Shown here piece after piece: positions 34,979-45,423 of a DNA stretch of 56,113 nucleotides. The notes under the pieces were generated by a model. It had not been told where the DNA came from. It was given only the letters and a program-made list of their open reading frames with translations, and searched no databases. The DNA comes from Yersinia artesiana (GTDB lineage Bacteria > Pseudomonadota > Gammaproteobacteria > Enterobacterales > Enterobacteriaceae): positions 1-56,113 of the forward strand of contig NZ_CACVAD010000032.1 in assembly GCF_902726545.1 (NCBI RefSeq), given 5' to 3'. The position numbers and the translations under genes are program-made. Each line of letters starts with the position of its first letter. Position 1 is the stretch's first letter.

Positions 34979-36205
34979 ATGAGTTTTTCACAAGGCCTTA
35001 GTGGATTAAGTGCAGCTTCACAAGCCCTCGATGTCGTCGGTAACAATATTGCCAACTCCCAAACAGTGGGATTCAAATCAGGTTCCATTGCCTTTGCCGA
35101 TGTATTTGCCGGCTCACAAATCGGGATGGGGGTGCAGGTCTCTGCGGTTAACCAAAATTTCAGCGATGGCGTTTTGGGGAGTGGCAGTAGCAGCCTAGAT
35201 ATGGGCATCCAGGGCAATGGTTTTTTCCGTTTGGTGAATGAAGCCGGTCGCGTGTTTTATAGCCGCAATGGTCAATTCAAAAGTGATGAAAACGGCAATA
35301 TCATGAATAACCAAGGGATGTTTTTGACCGGTTATCAGGCCACAGGTAATCCGCCAACAATCCAACCCGGTGCGGCGATAGGGCCGATTCAAATCCCATC
35401 AGGGCAGATGGTAGCACGCGCTTCTGATGGCGGTACTCTCAACGGTAATCTGGACTCCGGCACTACAGCAATCGATCAAACCGCTAATCCTTTTGATCCG
35501 GCAGACAACAAAAGCTACAACTCGGTAAGTCAGGTCGATGCTTTCGATAGCCTCGGCAATAAGCATACTATCAATATTTATTATGTGAAAACCGGTGACA
35601 ACGAATGGAAAGCCTATTCCAGTAATACCACTTCACCGCTGTTGGATGGTAGTGGTGATCCGGTTTATCAAGAACTTGAACTGAATTTTGATACCTCAGG
35701 GCAACTGACCACCAATCCGGCGAGATTAAACATACAGGGTGCGGCCTTTAATGGTGGCGAAGCCTTGAACTTTGATCTGGATATGGCGGGCATGACCCAA
35801 CAGGCATCCGATACGTCAATGAATAGCCCGACCACTACCGGTTATGCTCCCGGCTTAATGAATGGTTATGTTGTTGGGGATAATGGCCAGATTGTGGCCT
35901 CTTACAGTAATGGACAACAGCAGTTGCTGGGTCAGGTTGTGCTGTCGAATTTCACCAATCCGGGTGGATTGTCTTCTCAAGGCGATAACTGCTGGTCGGA
36001 GACGCCGGAATCAGGGCAACCCGTTACTGGTGTTTCCGGTACGGGGAATCTGGGGACGCTGTACGGTAATCGGCTTGAAGCCTCTAACGTCGATCTGAGT
36101 AAAGAGATGGTCAACATGATCGTCTATCAACGTAACTACCAGTCCAACTCACAGACCATTAAAACCCAATCTGAACTCCTTCAGATCCTGGCTAACCTCG
36201 GTTAA
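34979..36205 (+). CDS. flgE: FlgE, hook protein
   Basis: A 408-residue hook subunit. N-terminal GLSGLSAASQALDVVGNNIANSQTVGFKSG and C-terminal EASNVDLSKEMVNMIVYQRNYQSNSQTIK are the conserved coiled-coil ends. The middle (residues about 150-330) forms the hook surface. ATG 34979 has an AGGAAG upstream. Length is close to the E. coli protein. Confidence 0.97.
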   Translation: MSFSQGLSGLSAASQALDVVGNNIANSQTVGFKSGSIAFADVFAGSQIGMGVQVSAVNQNFSDGVLGSGSSSLDMGIQGNGFFRLVNEAGRVFYSRNGQFKSDENGNIMNNQGMFLTGYQATGNPPTIQPGAAIGPIQIPSGQMVARASDGGTLNGNLDSGTTAIDQTANPFDPADNKSYNSVSQVDAFDSLGNKHTINIYYVKTGDNEWKAYSSNTTSPLLDGSGDPVYQELELNFDTSGQLTTNPARLNIQGAAFNGGEALNFDLDMAGMTQQASDTSMNSPTTTGYAPGLMNGYVVGDNGQIVASYSNGQQQLLGQVVLSNFTNPGGLSSQGDNCWSETPESGQPVTGVSGTGNLGTLYGNRLEASNVDLSKEMVNMIVYQRNYQSNSQTIKTQSELLQILANLG

Positions 36206-36217
36206 CGGCAGACTCCT

Positions 36218-36973
36218 ATGGATCGCGCAATATATACCGCAATGGGTGCGGCTAATGCCGCCCTCAACCGTCAGGGTGTGGTGTCAAACAACCTGGCCAA
36301 TGCTTCAACGACCGGCTTTCGTGCACAGCTTTCGGCTTATCGCGCGGTTCCGATTAATGGCCCTTCTGTCGAAACCCGAACACTGGTGACAGAGTCGACG
36401 CCTTACCACGATGATTCGATGGGAACGATCAACCAGACTGGCCGTAATTTGGATGTGGCGTTACCTCAGGATGGCTGGCTGGCAGTGGAACTGCCGGATG
36501 GCGGTGAGGCTTACACCCGTGCCGGCAATATTGAAGTCGATAGTGAAGGCTTATTGACGGTCAGAGGGCTGCCGGTCATCGGCGATGGCGGAGCAATCAA
36601 TGTCCCGCCGCAGTCAGAATTGACGATTGCTCCTGACGGCACTATTACCGCCCGTGGCGCAGGGGAAGAGCCTTCAGCACTGGCTCAGGTGGGGAGGCTG
36701 AAAATGGTGAATGCCCAACTTCAGGATCTACACCACGGTGACGATGGCCTATTTCATATCGCTGATACCTCACCCAATGCCGGGTTGCCTGAGTTACCGG
36801 CAGATCAGGATCTGCTGTTAATTCCCGGCGCGCTGGAAAGCAGCAATGTTAGTCCCGTGAAATCAATGGTCGACATGATAGCCACCGCACGTGGATTTGA
36901 CATGAATATGAAAGTCATCAGTGCGGTGGATGATAACGAAAAGAAAGCTAACCAGTTACTGGCCATGGGGTAA
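36218..36973 (+). CDS. flgF: FlgF, rod protein
   Basis: A 251-residue proximal-rod protein, with the flgFG N-terminal motif AANAALNRQGVVSNNLANASTTGF and C-terminal SSNVSPVKSMVDMIATARGFDMNMK. Twelve bases separate it from flgE. Frame intact. Confidence 0.96.
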   Translation: MDRAIYTAMGAANAALNRQGVVSNNLANASTTGFRAQLSAYRAVPINGPSVETRTLVTESTPYHDDSMGTINQTGRNLDVALPQDGWLAVELPDGGEAYTRAGNIEVDSEGLLTVRGLPVIGDGGAINVPPQSELTIAPDGTITARGAGEEPSALAQVGRLKMVNAQLQDLHHGDDGLFHIADTSPNAGLPELPADQDLLLIPGALESSNVSPVKSMVDMIATARGFDMNMKVISAVDDNEKKANQLLAMG

Positions 36974-36997
36974 GCCCGGGCAAAGAGGAATTTCAGT

Positions 36998-37780
36998 ATG
37001 ATCCGTTCTTTATGGATTGCCAAAACCGGTCTTGAAGCACAACAGACCAATATGGACGTTATCTCCAATAACCTGGCAAACGTCAGTACTAATGGGTTTA
37101 AAAGACAGCGTGCGGTATTTGAAGATTTACTTTATCAAACGTTACGTCAACCCGGTGCGCAGTCTTCAGAGCAGACGACTATCCCGTCCGGATTGCAGTT
37201 GGGAACCGGGGTACGTCCGGTGGCAACCGAGCGCATCCATAGCCAAGGGGGATTGACGCAAACCAATAACAGCAAAGACCTGGCAATTGAAGGGCACGGG
37301 TTCTTCCAGATCCAATTGGCCGATGGCACCACCGCTTATACCCGCGACGGTTCTTTCCAGTTTGACCAGAATGGTCAACTGGTGACCGCGAGCGGTTATC
37401 CGGTACAACCGGCCATCACTATCCCGCAGGATGCGGATACTTTGACCGTGGGTAATGACGGCATCGTGAGTGTCACCGTGCCGGGGCAAACTGCACCGCA
37501 GCAGGTGGGGCAGCTCACGTTAAGCACCTTCATTAACGATTCCGGTCTGGAAAGCATTGGTGAAAACCTCTACCGCGAAACCCAGGCTTCCGGTGCGCCC
37601 AATGAAACCACGCCCGGCCTGAATGGTGGCGGTAGCCTTCGACAAGGTTATGTCGAAACCTCCAACGTTAATGTGGCGGAAGAGCTGGTGAATATGATCC
37701 AGACTCAGCGCGCCTATGAAATTAACAGTAAAGCGGTATCGACATCGGATCAGATGTTGCAACGCCTGACACAACTTTGA
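36998..37780 (+). CDS. flgG: FlgG, distal rod protein
   Basis: A 260-residue distal rod protein with [31 protein letters not shown] and C-terminal [27 protein letters not shown]. Full length, 24 bases after flgF. The stop overlaps a possible early start for flgH. Confidence 0.96.
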   Translation: MIRSLWIAKTGLEAQQTNMDVISNNLANVSTNGFKRQRAVFEDLLYQTLRQPGAQSSEQTTIPSGLQLGTGVRPVATERIHSQGGLTQTNNSKDLAIEGHGFFQIQLADGTTAYTRDGSFQFDQNGQLVTASGYPVQPAITIPQDADTLTVGNDGIVSVTVPGQTAPQQVGQLTLSTFINDSGLESIGENLYRETQASGAPNETTPGLNGGGSLRQGYVETSNVNVAEELVNMIQTQRAYEINSKAVSTSDQMLQRLTQL

Positions 37781-37854
37781 TAGCAGCCATAAGTCTGGCC
37801 TCTGCCTTGCAAGCAGGGGCCGATTTACGGTTGTTTTTGCCCGTAGTGGATGAA

Positions 37855-38610
37855 ATGAAAAACCAGCCTTGTTCCGCCATATCCGAAATGAATACACCTC
37901 TTACATCCCCAAGTCTTAAACGTGGCCTGGGGCTGTTGTCGACCTCTGTAGTACTGACGTTATTGTTGACGGGGTGCGCTTATCTCCCTCACAAGCCGTT
38001 GGTCGATGGTGCCACCACTGCCAGCCCGTCGTCACCGGCAATGGTGGTCGCTAACGGGTCAGTTTTTCAGACCGGACAGGCGATGAACTATGGCTATCAG
38101 CCCATGTTCGAAGATCGTAGACCGCGTAATGTAGGTGACACATTAACGATTGTGCTGCAAGAAAATGTCAGTGCCAGTAAAAGTTCCTCTGCCAATGCCA
38201 ACCGTAACGGCTCAACCGGCATCTCATTCGATACCGTGCCTCATGCGTTGAACGGGTTATTTGGCGGTGATAAAGCCAATGCGGCTATCAGTGGCAGCAA
38301 TGATTTCTCAGGTAAGGGCGGTGCCGCCGCGAGAAATACCTTTAGTGGAACCATCACTGTTACCGTGCAGCAACTGCTGGAAAACGGCAACCTCAAAGTG
38401 GTGGGCGAGAAGCAGATTGCCATCAATCAGGGGACTGAATTCATCCGTTTCTCTGGGGTGGTAAACCCCCGAACCATCAGTAGCAGCAACTCGGTCATTT
38501 CTACCCAAGTATCCGATGCGCGTATCGAATATGTCGGTAATGGATACATCAACGAAGCGCAACAGATGGGTTGGTTGCAACGTCTGTTCCTCAACCTTTC
38601 TCCTTATTAA
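37855..38610 (+). CDS. flgH: FlgH, L-ring lipoprotein
   Basis: An outer-membrane L-ring lipoprotein. The lipobox [10 protein letters not shown] has the modified Cys at about residue 40 of the 251-residue product. The frame opens at TTG 37777; ATG 37855 is a plausible start (gap of 74 bases from flgG), and ATG 37888 is another. The conserved [21 protein letters not shown] and C-terminal [20 protein letters not shown] are present. Ten bases separate it from flgI. Confidence 0.95.
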   Translation: MKNQPCSAISEMNTPLTSPSLKRGLGLLSTSVVLTLLLTGCAYLPHKPLVDGATTASPSSPAMVVANGSVFQTGQAMNYGYQPMFEDRRPRNVGDTLTIVLQENVSASKSSSANANRNGSTGISFDTVPHALNGLFGGDKANAAISGSNDFSGKGGAAARNTFSGTITVTVQQLLENGNLKVVGEKQIAINQGTEFIRFSGVVNPRTISSSNSVISTQVSDARIEYVGNGYINEAQQMGWLQRLFLNLSPY

Positions 38611-38620
38611 TGAACAGCTA

Positions 38621-39739
38621 ATGAAAACTTCATTTCTCACATTATGTTTGAGCCTATTTTGTACGGGCTTGATTGTTTGGATGCCACACAACGCTCAGGC
38701 AGAGCGCATTCGCGATTTAACGTCTATTCAGGGGATTCGAAGCAATTCTCTGATGGGCTACGGGCTGGTGGTTGGACTGGATGGCACCGGGGATCAGACC
38801 ATGCAAACGCCGTTCACCACACAAAGCCTGAATAACATGTTGTCCCAGTTAGGGATCACGGTACCTGCCGGTACCAATATGCAGCTAAAGAATGTGGCGG
38901 CGGTGATGGTCACTACCGATTTGCCTCCGTTTGCCCGGCCAGGTGAGAAAATCGACGTTGTTGTCTCTTCGCTGGGGAATGCGAAGAGCCTACGCGGCGG
39001 TACCTTACTGATGACGCCGATGAAAGGGGTGGATAACCAAATTTATGCGCTGGCTCAGGGGAACTTGCTGGTATCTGGCGCAGGTGCGCAAAGTGGCGGT
39101 AGCCGGGTGCAAGTGAATCAGCTAAACGGAGCGCGGATCAGTGGTGGTGCGACTGTTGAACGCGAAGTGCCGGTTAGTTTTGCTAACGAGAGCATCCTGA
39201 GATTACAGCTTAACGAAGAGGATTTTTCTGTTGCTCAGCAAATGAGTGATGAGATAAACCGGCGTTTCAGCGGGGCCGCCATTGCTGAAGACTCTCGTAC
39301 CATCAAGCTGTTCACGCCCACGGACAGTGCGGCAAAAGTGCGCTTTTTGGCCGCAGTACAAGATATTCCGGTTCGAATTGGGGTGATGGACGCCAAAGTG
39401 ATTGTTAACTCCCGCACCGGTTCTGTGGTGATGAACCGCTATGTTTCTCTGGATGCTTGCGCCGTGGCGCAGGGGGATTTAACCGTGGAAGTCTCCCAGA
39501 CCAATGAGGTCAGTCAGCCAGACACCCCATTGGCCGGTGGACAAACTGTCGTGACACCAAACACGCAGATATCAATTCGTGAGCAAAATGGTCATCTGCA
39601 ACGCGTGAATACCAGTGCGGATCTGAATAGCGTAGTGCGAGCGCTTAATAGCCTGGGCGCAACACCAAATGATCTGATGTCGATCCTGCAATCAATGAAA
39701 AGTGCCGGTTGCCTGCGCGCCAAACTGGAGACTAACTGA
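38621..39739 (+). CDS. flgI: FlgI, P-ring protein
   Basis: A 372-residue periplasmic protein from ATG 38621. The longer frame would overlap flgH; starting here gives a clean signal peptide ([24 protein letters not shown]). Conserved parts are [31 protein letters not shown] and the C-terminal [21 protein letters not shown]. FlgI forms the P ring with help from FlgA. It overlaps flgJ by one base (TGATG). Confidence 0.96.
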   Translation: MKTSFLTLCLSLFCTGLIVWMPHNAQAERIRDLTSIQGIRSNSLMGYGLVVGLDGTGDQTMQTPFTTQSLNNMLSQLGITVPAGTNMQLKNVAAVMVTTDLPPFARPGEKIDVVVSSLGNAKSLRGGTLLMTPMKGVDNQIYALAQGNLLVSGAGAQSGGSRVQVNQLNGARISGGATVEREVPVSFANESILRLQLNEEDFSVAQQMSDEINRRFSGAAIAEDSRTIKLFTPTDSAAKVRFLAAVQDIPVRIGVMDAKVIVNSRTGSVVMNRYVSLDACAVAQGDLTVEVSQTNEVSQPDTPLAGGQTVVTPNTQISIREQNGHLQRVNTSADLNSVVRALNSLGATPNDLMSILQSMKSAGCLRAKLETN

Positions 39740-40686
39740 TGAGCAGTTCAGCACTCTCTTCAGGGGCGGCGTTTGATGTTCGCAGCTTGGATGCTCTGAA
39801 ACGCGAGGTAAAAAGCAACTCTTCGGAAGGAATAAAAGAAGCGGCGAAGCAAATGGAGGGCATGTTTATTCAGATGATGCTCAAAAGTATGCGAGATGCT
39901 TCTTTTAAAGATGGTCTGCTACATAGTCAGGCATCGGATATGTTTACCTCGATGTACGATCAACAGATATCACAAAATATTGCCGATCAAAGTAAGATGG
40001 GATTTGCTGACTTGATGGTTAAGCAAATGGGGGGGGAAACGACAGCGGTACATAATACGCCCGGCGCCTCCCCGGCTCCTTATAGCCTGAACCTGGATTT
40101 ACTCAAGCGGCAATATGCAGCGCCATCGCCACCGGCTCAGTCGCAAGATGAAGGTGAAGCGATACGCTATACGGGTAAAGGCGAGAAAAATACCAGTTTT
40201 ATTTCCCGCATGTTAGGCCCAGCTATTGCCGCAGCACAAAAAAGCGGGATTCCTCACCAGCTTATTATTGCTCAGGCAGCACTTGAATCTGGTTGGGGAA
40301 ATAAGGAAATTGCAACAACAAGTGGTAAACCTAGTCATAACTTATTTGGCATAAAAGCGACGCCGGATTGGAAAGGGGATACCACGGAAATAATGACAAC
40401 AGAATATATAAATGGCGCGCCACAAAAGGTGAAAGCGGCATTTAGAGTATATCCATCTTATTCTGAAGCTCTGTCAGATTATACCTCGCTGTTAATGAAT
40501 AATCCCCGTTATCAAAATGTTGCACAATCTGCTTCACCAGAACATGCTGCTCGGGCATTACAGTCTGGGGGATATGCCACCGATCCAAGTTATGCCAAGA
40601 AATTAATAAGTATCATTCAGCAAGTGAAAGGGAATATTGATCAGGGCCTGAATGCCTATAAAACCGATCTTTCTTCATTATTTTAG
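39739..40686 (+). CDS. flgJ: FlgJ, rod cap and peptidoglycan hydrolase
   Basis: A 315-residue two-domain protein. The N-terminal part (AAKQMEGMFIQMMLKSMRDASF) is the rod-cap domain. The C-terminal part from about residue 165 is a glucosaminidase-type hydrolase (GIPHQLIIAQAALESGWGNKEI with catalytic Glu, then PSYSEALSDYTSLLMNNPRY). It opens the cell wall for rod growth. No frameshift or domain loss. Confidence 0.96.
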   Translation: MSSSALSSGAAFDVRSLDALKREVKSNSSEGIKEAAKQMEGMFIQMMLKSMRDASFKDGLLHSQASDMFTSMYDQQISQNIADQSKMGFADLMVKQMGGETTAVHNTPGASPAPYSLNLDLLKRQYAAPSPPAQSQDEGEAIRYTGKGEKNTSFISRMLGPAIAAAQKSGIPHQLIIAQAALESGWGNKEIATTSGKPSHNLFGIKATPDWKGDTTEIMTTEYINGAPQKVKAAFRVYPSYSEALSDYTSLLMNNPRYQNVAQSASPEHAARALQSGGYATDPSYAKKLISIIQQVKGNIDQGLNAYKTDLSSLF

Positions 40687-40696
40687 CAAATGAAGG

Positions 40697-40723
40697 TTTA
40701 GTTTATTTTTGAACAACCGATAG
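40697..40723 (+). promoter_or_regulatory. Sigma-28 promoter for flgKL
   Basis: TTTAGTTT at 40697-40704, spacer of 11, then ACCGATAG at 40716-40723. This is a very close FliA-type promoter, matching the one at flgM. It ends 84 bases before the flgK start codon. Confidence 0.85.
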
Positions 40724-40806
40724 ATTATATAGGTGCGAATTTTCCTACGGAATAATCCTGGTGAAACTCGCTAAAGAATTTGCAGAGAATACAATGTCGG
40801 TGATTT

Positions 40807-42450
40807 ATGAATCTTATTAATTTGGCCCAGAGTGGGCTTAGTTCAGCACAAGCGGCACTTAATGTCGTCGGCAATAACTTGAATAATGCTGTAACAGTAG
40901 GGTATAGCCGACAAAGTATTATGCTAGGCCAGGCCGGTGGCAAAACCACGAATGCTGGCTTCTTTGGCTATGGTGTTCAGGTTGACGGTGTTCGGCGTGC
41001 TTATGATGGATTTATCAATAATCAATTACGAAGCGCGACCACAGAATTTTCTGCATTAAATGGGCGTTACCAGCAGCTTAGCCAAATTGATAACATGCTG
41101 GGAGATGATACGAATAATATCTCAGTCACCATGAATAATATCTTTGGCGCGCTGGAGAAAGTGAGTAGTGACCCGGTAAGCCAGGCTGCCCGCCAAGGCG
41201 TATTATCCCAATTCAAAGCCATTTCTTATCAGTTTAATAGCAATAGCAATACTCTTAACGGATTGGAAAAAAGCACCAATACGCAGATTAGCCAAAGTGT
41301 ATCTGACATCAATGCCGGGGCAAAACAGCTCGCAAAACTGAATGAAGAGATTGCTAAGATCTACGGTCAGACTGGTGAGCTACCCGCTGATTTACTTGAC
41401 CAGCGTGATTTAGTGTTGGAGCAAATCAGTGCGCAGGTGGGGATTCGGGTCAATGAGAATCCAACCACTGGCCGGGTTGATGTCACTATGGCGAATGGCA
41501 TGCCATTGGTTAATGGTGATCGCTCTTATCAGCTTGAAGCATCAGCTTCGCCAGAAGACCCATCTAAAACTATCGTCTCATATGTAGATGCATCGGGTAA
41601 TAAGATGCAACTGGACGAGGAGCAAATGAGCTCCGGCAGATTGGGTGGGTTGTTTAAATTCCGTAATGAGGACTTAGTTGATGCCCGCAACCAGTTAAAC
41701 CAACTGGCATTGCAGATGGCCAATAAATTCAACGAGGTTAATGCGGCAGGTTTTGATCGCGAAGGGCTGCCGGGCGGAGATCTCTTTAATATTGCTGACC
41801 CTGTTGCCATTGCGAACCGAAATAATACCAGTGATTCCACATTAGACGTCAGCTTTACCGATATCAGTCAGGTGAAGGCTGAGGACTATACCTTAACCTA
41901 TAAAGGCCCCGGCGCGAATGATTGGGAAGTACAAACCAGCGCTGGCAGAACGATTACGCCAACTATTGGTGCCAATGGTGAATTAGAGTTTGATGGTATT
42001 TCCATTATGCCTCAGGGAACACCAGAACCTAATGATAGCTTTGTTTTAAACCCGGTAGCGGGTGTCGCAGGGTCACTTAGCGTTGCTATTACTGATGTGG
42101 ATAAAATAGCGGCCTCAAGTTCATCCGATCCTGATGAGCAAAGTAATAACGAAAATATCAAAGATATGATTGCCATCAAAAGTGAAAACTTGGTTGGCAA
42201 TGCAACTTTGACCGAGGCTTATGCCAGTTTGGTGAGTTCAGTTGGTTCATCAATGACGGCACTTAAAGCAGATGCGGCAACGACAGGGAAAGTTTTAGAC
42301 GCTGTTATTCTTCAGCAGCAATCCGTTTCTGGCGTTGACCTGAATGAGGAATACATGAATTTACAACTGTATACCCAATATTATCAGGCGAATGCGCAAG
42401 TGCTCCAGACGGCGACAACGCTCTTCGACACACTATTGAGTATTAGGTAG
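40807..42450 (+). CDS. flgK: FlgK, hook-filament junction protein 1
   Basis: A 547-residue junction protein. N-terminal NLAQSGLSSAQAALNVVGNNLNNAVTVGYS and C-terminal VSGVDLNEEYMNLQLYTQYYQANAQVLQ are diagnostic. The length is typical. It is the first gene of a FliA-controlled flgKL unit. FlgN is its export chaperone. Confidence 0.97.
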   Translation: MNLINLAQSGLSSAQAALNVVGNNLNNAVTVGYSRQSIMLGQAGGKTTNAGFFGYGVQVDGVRRAYDGFINNQLRSATTEFSALNGRYQQLSQIDNMLGDDTNNISVTMNNIFGALEKVSSDPVSQAARQGVLSQFKAISYQFNSNSNTLNGLEKSTNTQISQSVSDINAGAKQLAKLNEEIAKIYGQTGELPADLLDQRDLVLEQISAQVGIRVNENPTTGRVDVTMANGMPLVNGDRSYQLEASASPEDPSKTIVSYVDASGNKMQLDEEQMSSGRLGGLFKFRNEDLVDARNQLNQLALQMANKFNEVNAAGFDREGLPGGDLFNIADPVAIANRNNTSDSTLDVSFTDISQVKAEDYTLTYKGPGANDWEVQTSAGRTITPTIGANGELEFDGISIMPQGTPEPNDSFVLNPVAGVAGSLSVAITDVDKIAASSSSDPDEQSNNENIKDMIAIKSENLVGNATLTEAYASLVSSVGSSMTALKADAATTGKVLDAVILQQQSVSGVDLNEEYMNLQLYTQYYQANAQVLQTATTLFDTLLSIR

Positions 42451-42505
42451 CCCCTCATTGTTTACTGCGGCACGAGTAGTTTGATAATAGATTAAGGAAA
42501 TTTCG

Positions 42506-43423
42506 ATGCGTCTTAGCACCCAGTATATGTATCAGCATAATATCGATAGTTTGTCGAAGGCGATGACAAGCGGCAATGATATTTATATGCGCTTATCCGC
42601 CCAGCGAAATTTATTGACGCCTTCTGATGATCCCGCTGGGGCTTCTCAGGCTGTCATTTATCAAAATGCGCTGTCAAATATGAATCAATTCGATACCGCT
42701 CGTCTTTATGCTAAAGATGCGTTGCAACTCGAAGATAATGTTCTCACTTCTTTGGGCAATATTTTAACCAAAAATTTGAGTGAAAAAATTGTTGCGGGTG
42801 GCAACGGTGTCCATTCTGATGCTGACCGGCAGGCGCTGGCGACAGAATTACAGGGCATTCGCGATAACATGTTGGATTTGGCTAACAGTACCAACAGTAG
42901 CGGCCGCTTTATTTTTGCCGGCTTTAATACCGGAACCCGGCCTTTCCTGCCAGATGGTTCCTATGTCGGTGGTGACTCACCCATGACCCAAATTGTGGCT
43001 GATAGCACTGAAATGCAAGTCGGGCATACCGGGCGTGACGTCTTTATGAGTGGGTCTGCTGACGATCTGTTTGTTCAGTTAGATAAAGCCATCGCGGCAT
43101 TGAATACACCTGTAGACACTGATGCTGATCGTGAAGCGCTGCAACAAACTCTGGATAGCGTCAATATTTCTATCAAGAAAGGGATTGATAATCTCGGTAA
43201 GGTGCAGGCACAAGTGGGGACCAGTCTCCAACAAATAGATTCTCTTGATCTTAGCTCGGCGACACAAAAAATTAATCTGGAGTCACGGCTGCAAGAAACC
43301 GTGGGTTCAGATTACGATTCAATTATTACACTAATATCCCAATCTAAAATGACTGAATTCGCTCTTAGCTCTTCCTTTATGGTATTTCAGAGCATGCAAA
43401 AAATGTCGATATTTAATATGTGA
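42506..43423 (+). CDS. flgL: FlgL, hook-filament junction protein 2
   Basis: A 305-residue junction protein with flagellin-like ends: MRLSTQYMYQHNIDSLSKAM, RNLLTPSDDPAGASQAVIYQ and C-terminal TEFALSSSFMVFQSMQKMSIFNM. It joins FlgK to the filament. AAGGAAATTTCG precedes the ATG at 42506. Confidence 0.96.
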   Translation: MRLSTQYMYQHNIDSLSKAMTSGNDIYMRLSAQRNLLTPSDDPAGASQAVIYQNALSNMNQFDTARLYAKDALQLEDNVLTSLGNILTKNLSEKIVAGGNGVHSDADRQALATELQGIRDNMLDLANSTNSSGRFIFAGFNTGTRPFLPDGSYVGGDSPMTQIVADSTEMQVGHTGRDVFMSGSADDLFVQLDKAIAALNTPVDTDADREALQQTLDSVNISIKKGIDNLGKVQAQVGTSLQQIDSLDLSSATQKINLESRLQETVGSDYDSIITLISQSKMTEFALSSSFMVFQSMQKMSIFNM

Positions 43424-43566
43424 TATTAATTTTCAAAACTTTACATTGTTAAAATTATTGTTCTTATTATTTAACTTATTTGTGAAGGTTATTGTTGTAA
43501 TAATTTACTGATTCTTTATCTCTGCGAAATGTCAGCAGCAGTTATCTGTTGTGATTAAGGTTAATC

Positions 43567-45231
43567 ATGTTTAAAAAATTGAAAATATCGACAGGTATTA
43601 CTTGTATTCTTAGTGTCTTCGTTGTGTTCTTGATGCTGGTAACGGCATACAGTTTGCTGAATTCTATTTCGAGTAAAGATAACTTTAATCGTACTTTTAT
43701 CGCAGCAGATAATATGAACGGTATGCGTGACTCTGTTTTTAACCTTTATAGTGGGTTAGCGCATGTTAATGCCTTGATGCTACAAACAAATCTTAACCGA
43801 GTTGTTGAGCCAGCATCGATTGAGAATGCTAAAAGTATTCTCGCCAGATCCAAAGAGGCAATGGCGACATTTATGTCAACGCCGTTTAATTCGTCTGAAA
43901 CTGAACATGCCGCTGCCGAGTTGAATCAACAGTTTGCGAAAGTATTAAATTTCTCAATTGAAAAACTGAATTACATTGCCAATCCCAGCAGTATGCCGGA
44001 CACCCTGGATAGCGAAATGCATGAACGCGTTGTCCTACGAGAGAAAATAGATATTTTTGAAGTTGCTGCCAATAAACTGAACAACCAATTTACCAATCAG
44101 GCAGAAGAAGATTACCACGAGATGATCTTCATGGCGGTAGTGGTGCCGATCACCTCAATTATCTTATTGCTGCTGGTTCGTCTTTGGTTAAAGCGCGCCC
44201 TGGTTATGCGCATGGTACAAACGTCGCAATCTATCAAAAAGATCGCCAGTGGCGATTTGAGTGAAGCTATTGATGTTGGGGACGAAAATGAACTCGGCCT
44301 GATGTTAATTGAACTGGAAAAAATGCGTGTATCGCTGACTGGCACTGTTGCGGGTATCCGTGATGGCGTGACCCGTATTTATAGCAATGCGCAGGAAATA
44401 GCACAGGGTAATACTGACCTGTCAGCACGAACAGAAGAACAAGCCTCGGCATTGCAGCAAACTGCAGCCAGCATGGAAGAGTTAAAAACAACGGTGCGCC
44501 AGAATGCCGATAATGCCCATACCGCACGTCAGTTAGCAGAAAGCGCCAGTCTTAATGCGGGTAATGGCGGCAATGTCATGACTAACCTCGAAAATATTAT
44601 GCAGCAAATCACCCAGAGTTCGCGTCAGATTGCTGATATCAACAGTGTCATCGACAGTATCGCAAATCAGACGAATATTCTGGCGTTGAATGCAGCAGTT
44701 GAAGCTGCCAGAGCGGGTGAGCAAGGTCGCGGGTTTGCCGTTGTCGCAGAAGAAGTTCGCAATCTGGCGAAACGCAGTGCTGATGCAGCCAAAGAAATTA
44801 ACCAGCTCATCACCACCAGCGTATCCAATATCAGCACCGGTTCTCAGCAGGTTGATCAGGCGGGAATGGTGATGAAGGATATTGTGAATTCTGTAACTCA
44901 AGTAACTGATATTATGGGTGAAATAACCTCAGCCTCTGATGAGCAAAGCGCCGGTATTAATCAGATTGCTCAAGCCGTAAATGAGATGGACCAGGTGACG
45001 CAACAAAATGCTGCGATGGTTGAAGAGGCCGCAATGGCAGCCAATAATCTGGAAGTGCAGTCAGAAGCGCTGGATGGCATTGTGTCTAAATTTATTATCC
45101 ACCAATCTACCGCTGAAAAACGAGTGGAACGGGAACGCGAAACAAAGGCCCCACGTTTTAGTTCTACATCCACTAAAAATGAACCTGAAATGAACAAAAA
45201 TACAGCGGAAGGGCAGTGGGAAACCTTCTAA
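43567..45231 (+). CDS. Methyl-accepting chemotaxis protein 3, with CheR/CheB tether
   Basis: A 554-residue receptor with TM1 near 10-33, a periplasmic bundle, TM2 near 190-207 (MAVVVPITSIILLLLVRLW), HAMP and signalling domain ([20 protein letters not shown]). The last residues are GQWETF: the xWxxF tethering pentapeptide recruits CheR and CheB. It is the only chemoreceptor of the four in the window with this tail, so it may act as the major receptor. It lies between flgL and fliA. Confidence 0.95.
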   Translation: MFKKLKISTGITCILSVFVVFLMLVTAYSLLNSISSKDNFNRTFIAADNMNGMRDSVFNLYSGLAHVNALMLQTNLNRVVEPASIENAKSILARSKEAMATFMSTPFNSSETEHAAAELNQQFAKVLNFSIEKLNYIANPSSMPDTLDSEMHERVVLREKIDIFEVAANKLNNQFTNQAEEDYHEMIFMAVVVPITSIILLLLVRLWLKRALVMRMVQTSQSIKKIASGDLSEAIDVGDENELGLMLIELEKMRVSLTGTVAGIRDGVTRIYSNAQEIAQGNTDLSARTEEQASALQQTAASMEELKTTVRQNADNAHTARQLAESASLNAGNGGNVMTNLENIMQQITQSSRQIADINSVIDSIANQTNILALNAAVEAARAGEQGRGFAVVAEEVRNLAKRSADAAKEINQLITTSVSNISTGSQQVDQAGMVMKDIVNSVTQVTDIMGEITSASDEQSAGINQIAQAVNEMDQVTQQNAAMVEEAAMAANNLEVQSEALDGIVSKFIIHQSTAEKRVERERETKAPRFSSTSTKNEPEMNKNTAEGQWETF

Positions 45232-45423
45232 ATGAGACGGTAGTTTCATTTAGCGGTGTTAATCAGTATCGCAGGTGATAATTTCATTAATGTTGGATAT
45301 TGCGCGATAAAGACAAAATTTAAGTTCCGGATTGCGCAATATTGTATCGCCTTATCAGGCTATTTGATCTCAGATTTATCCTTAATAATATCGTACGTTT
45401 TTTGTAGGCTGGATAATGTAATT

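Noticed and set aside
37777-37854. Longer FlgH starting at TTG
   Set aside because: It overlaps the flgG stop and would place the lipobox too far from the N-terminus for a lipoprotein signal peptide.
45256-45423. N-terminal extension of the fliA frame
   Set aside because: The extra 56 residues precede the universally conserved start (GTG 45424) and have no homology I can recall. The extension is probably the 5' region.
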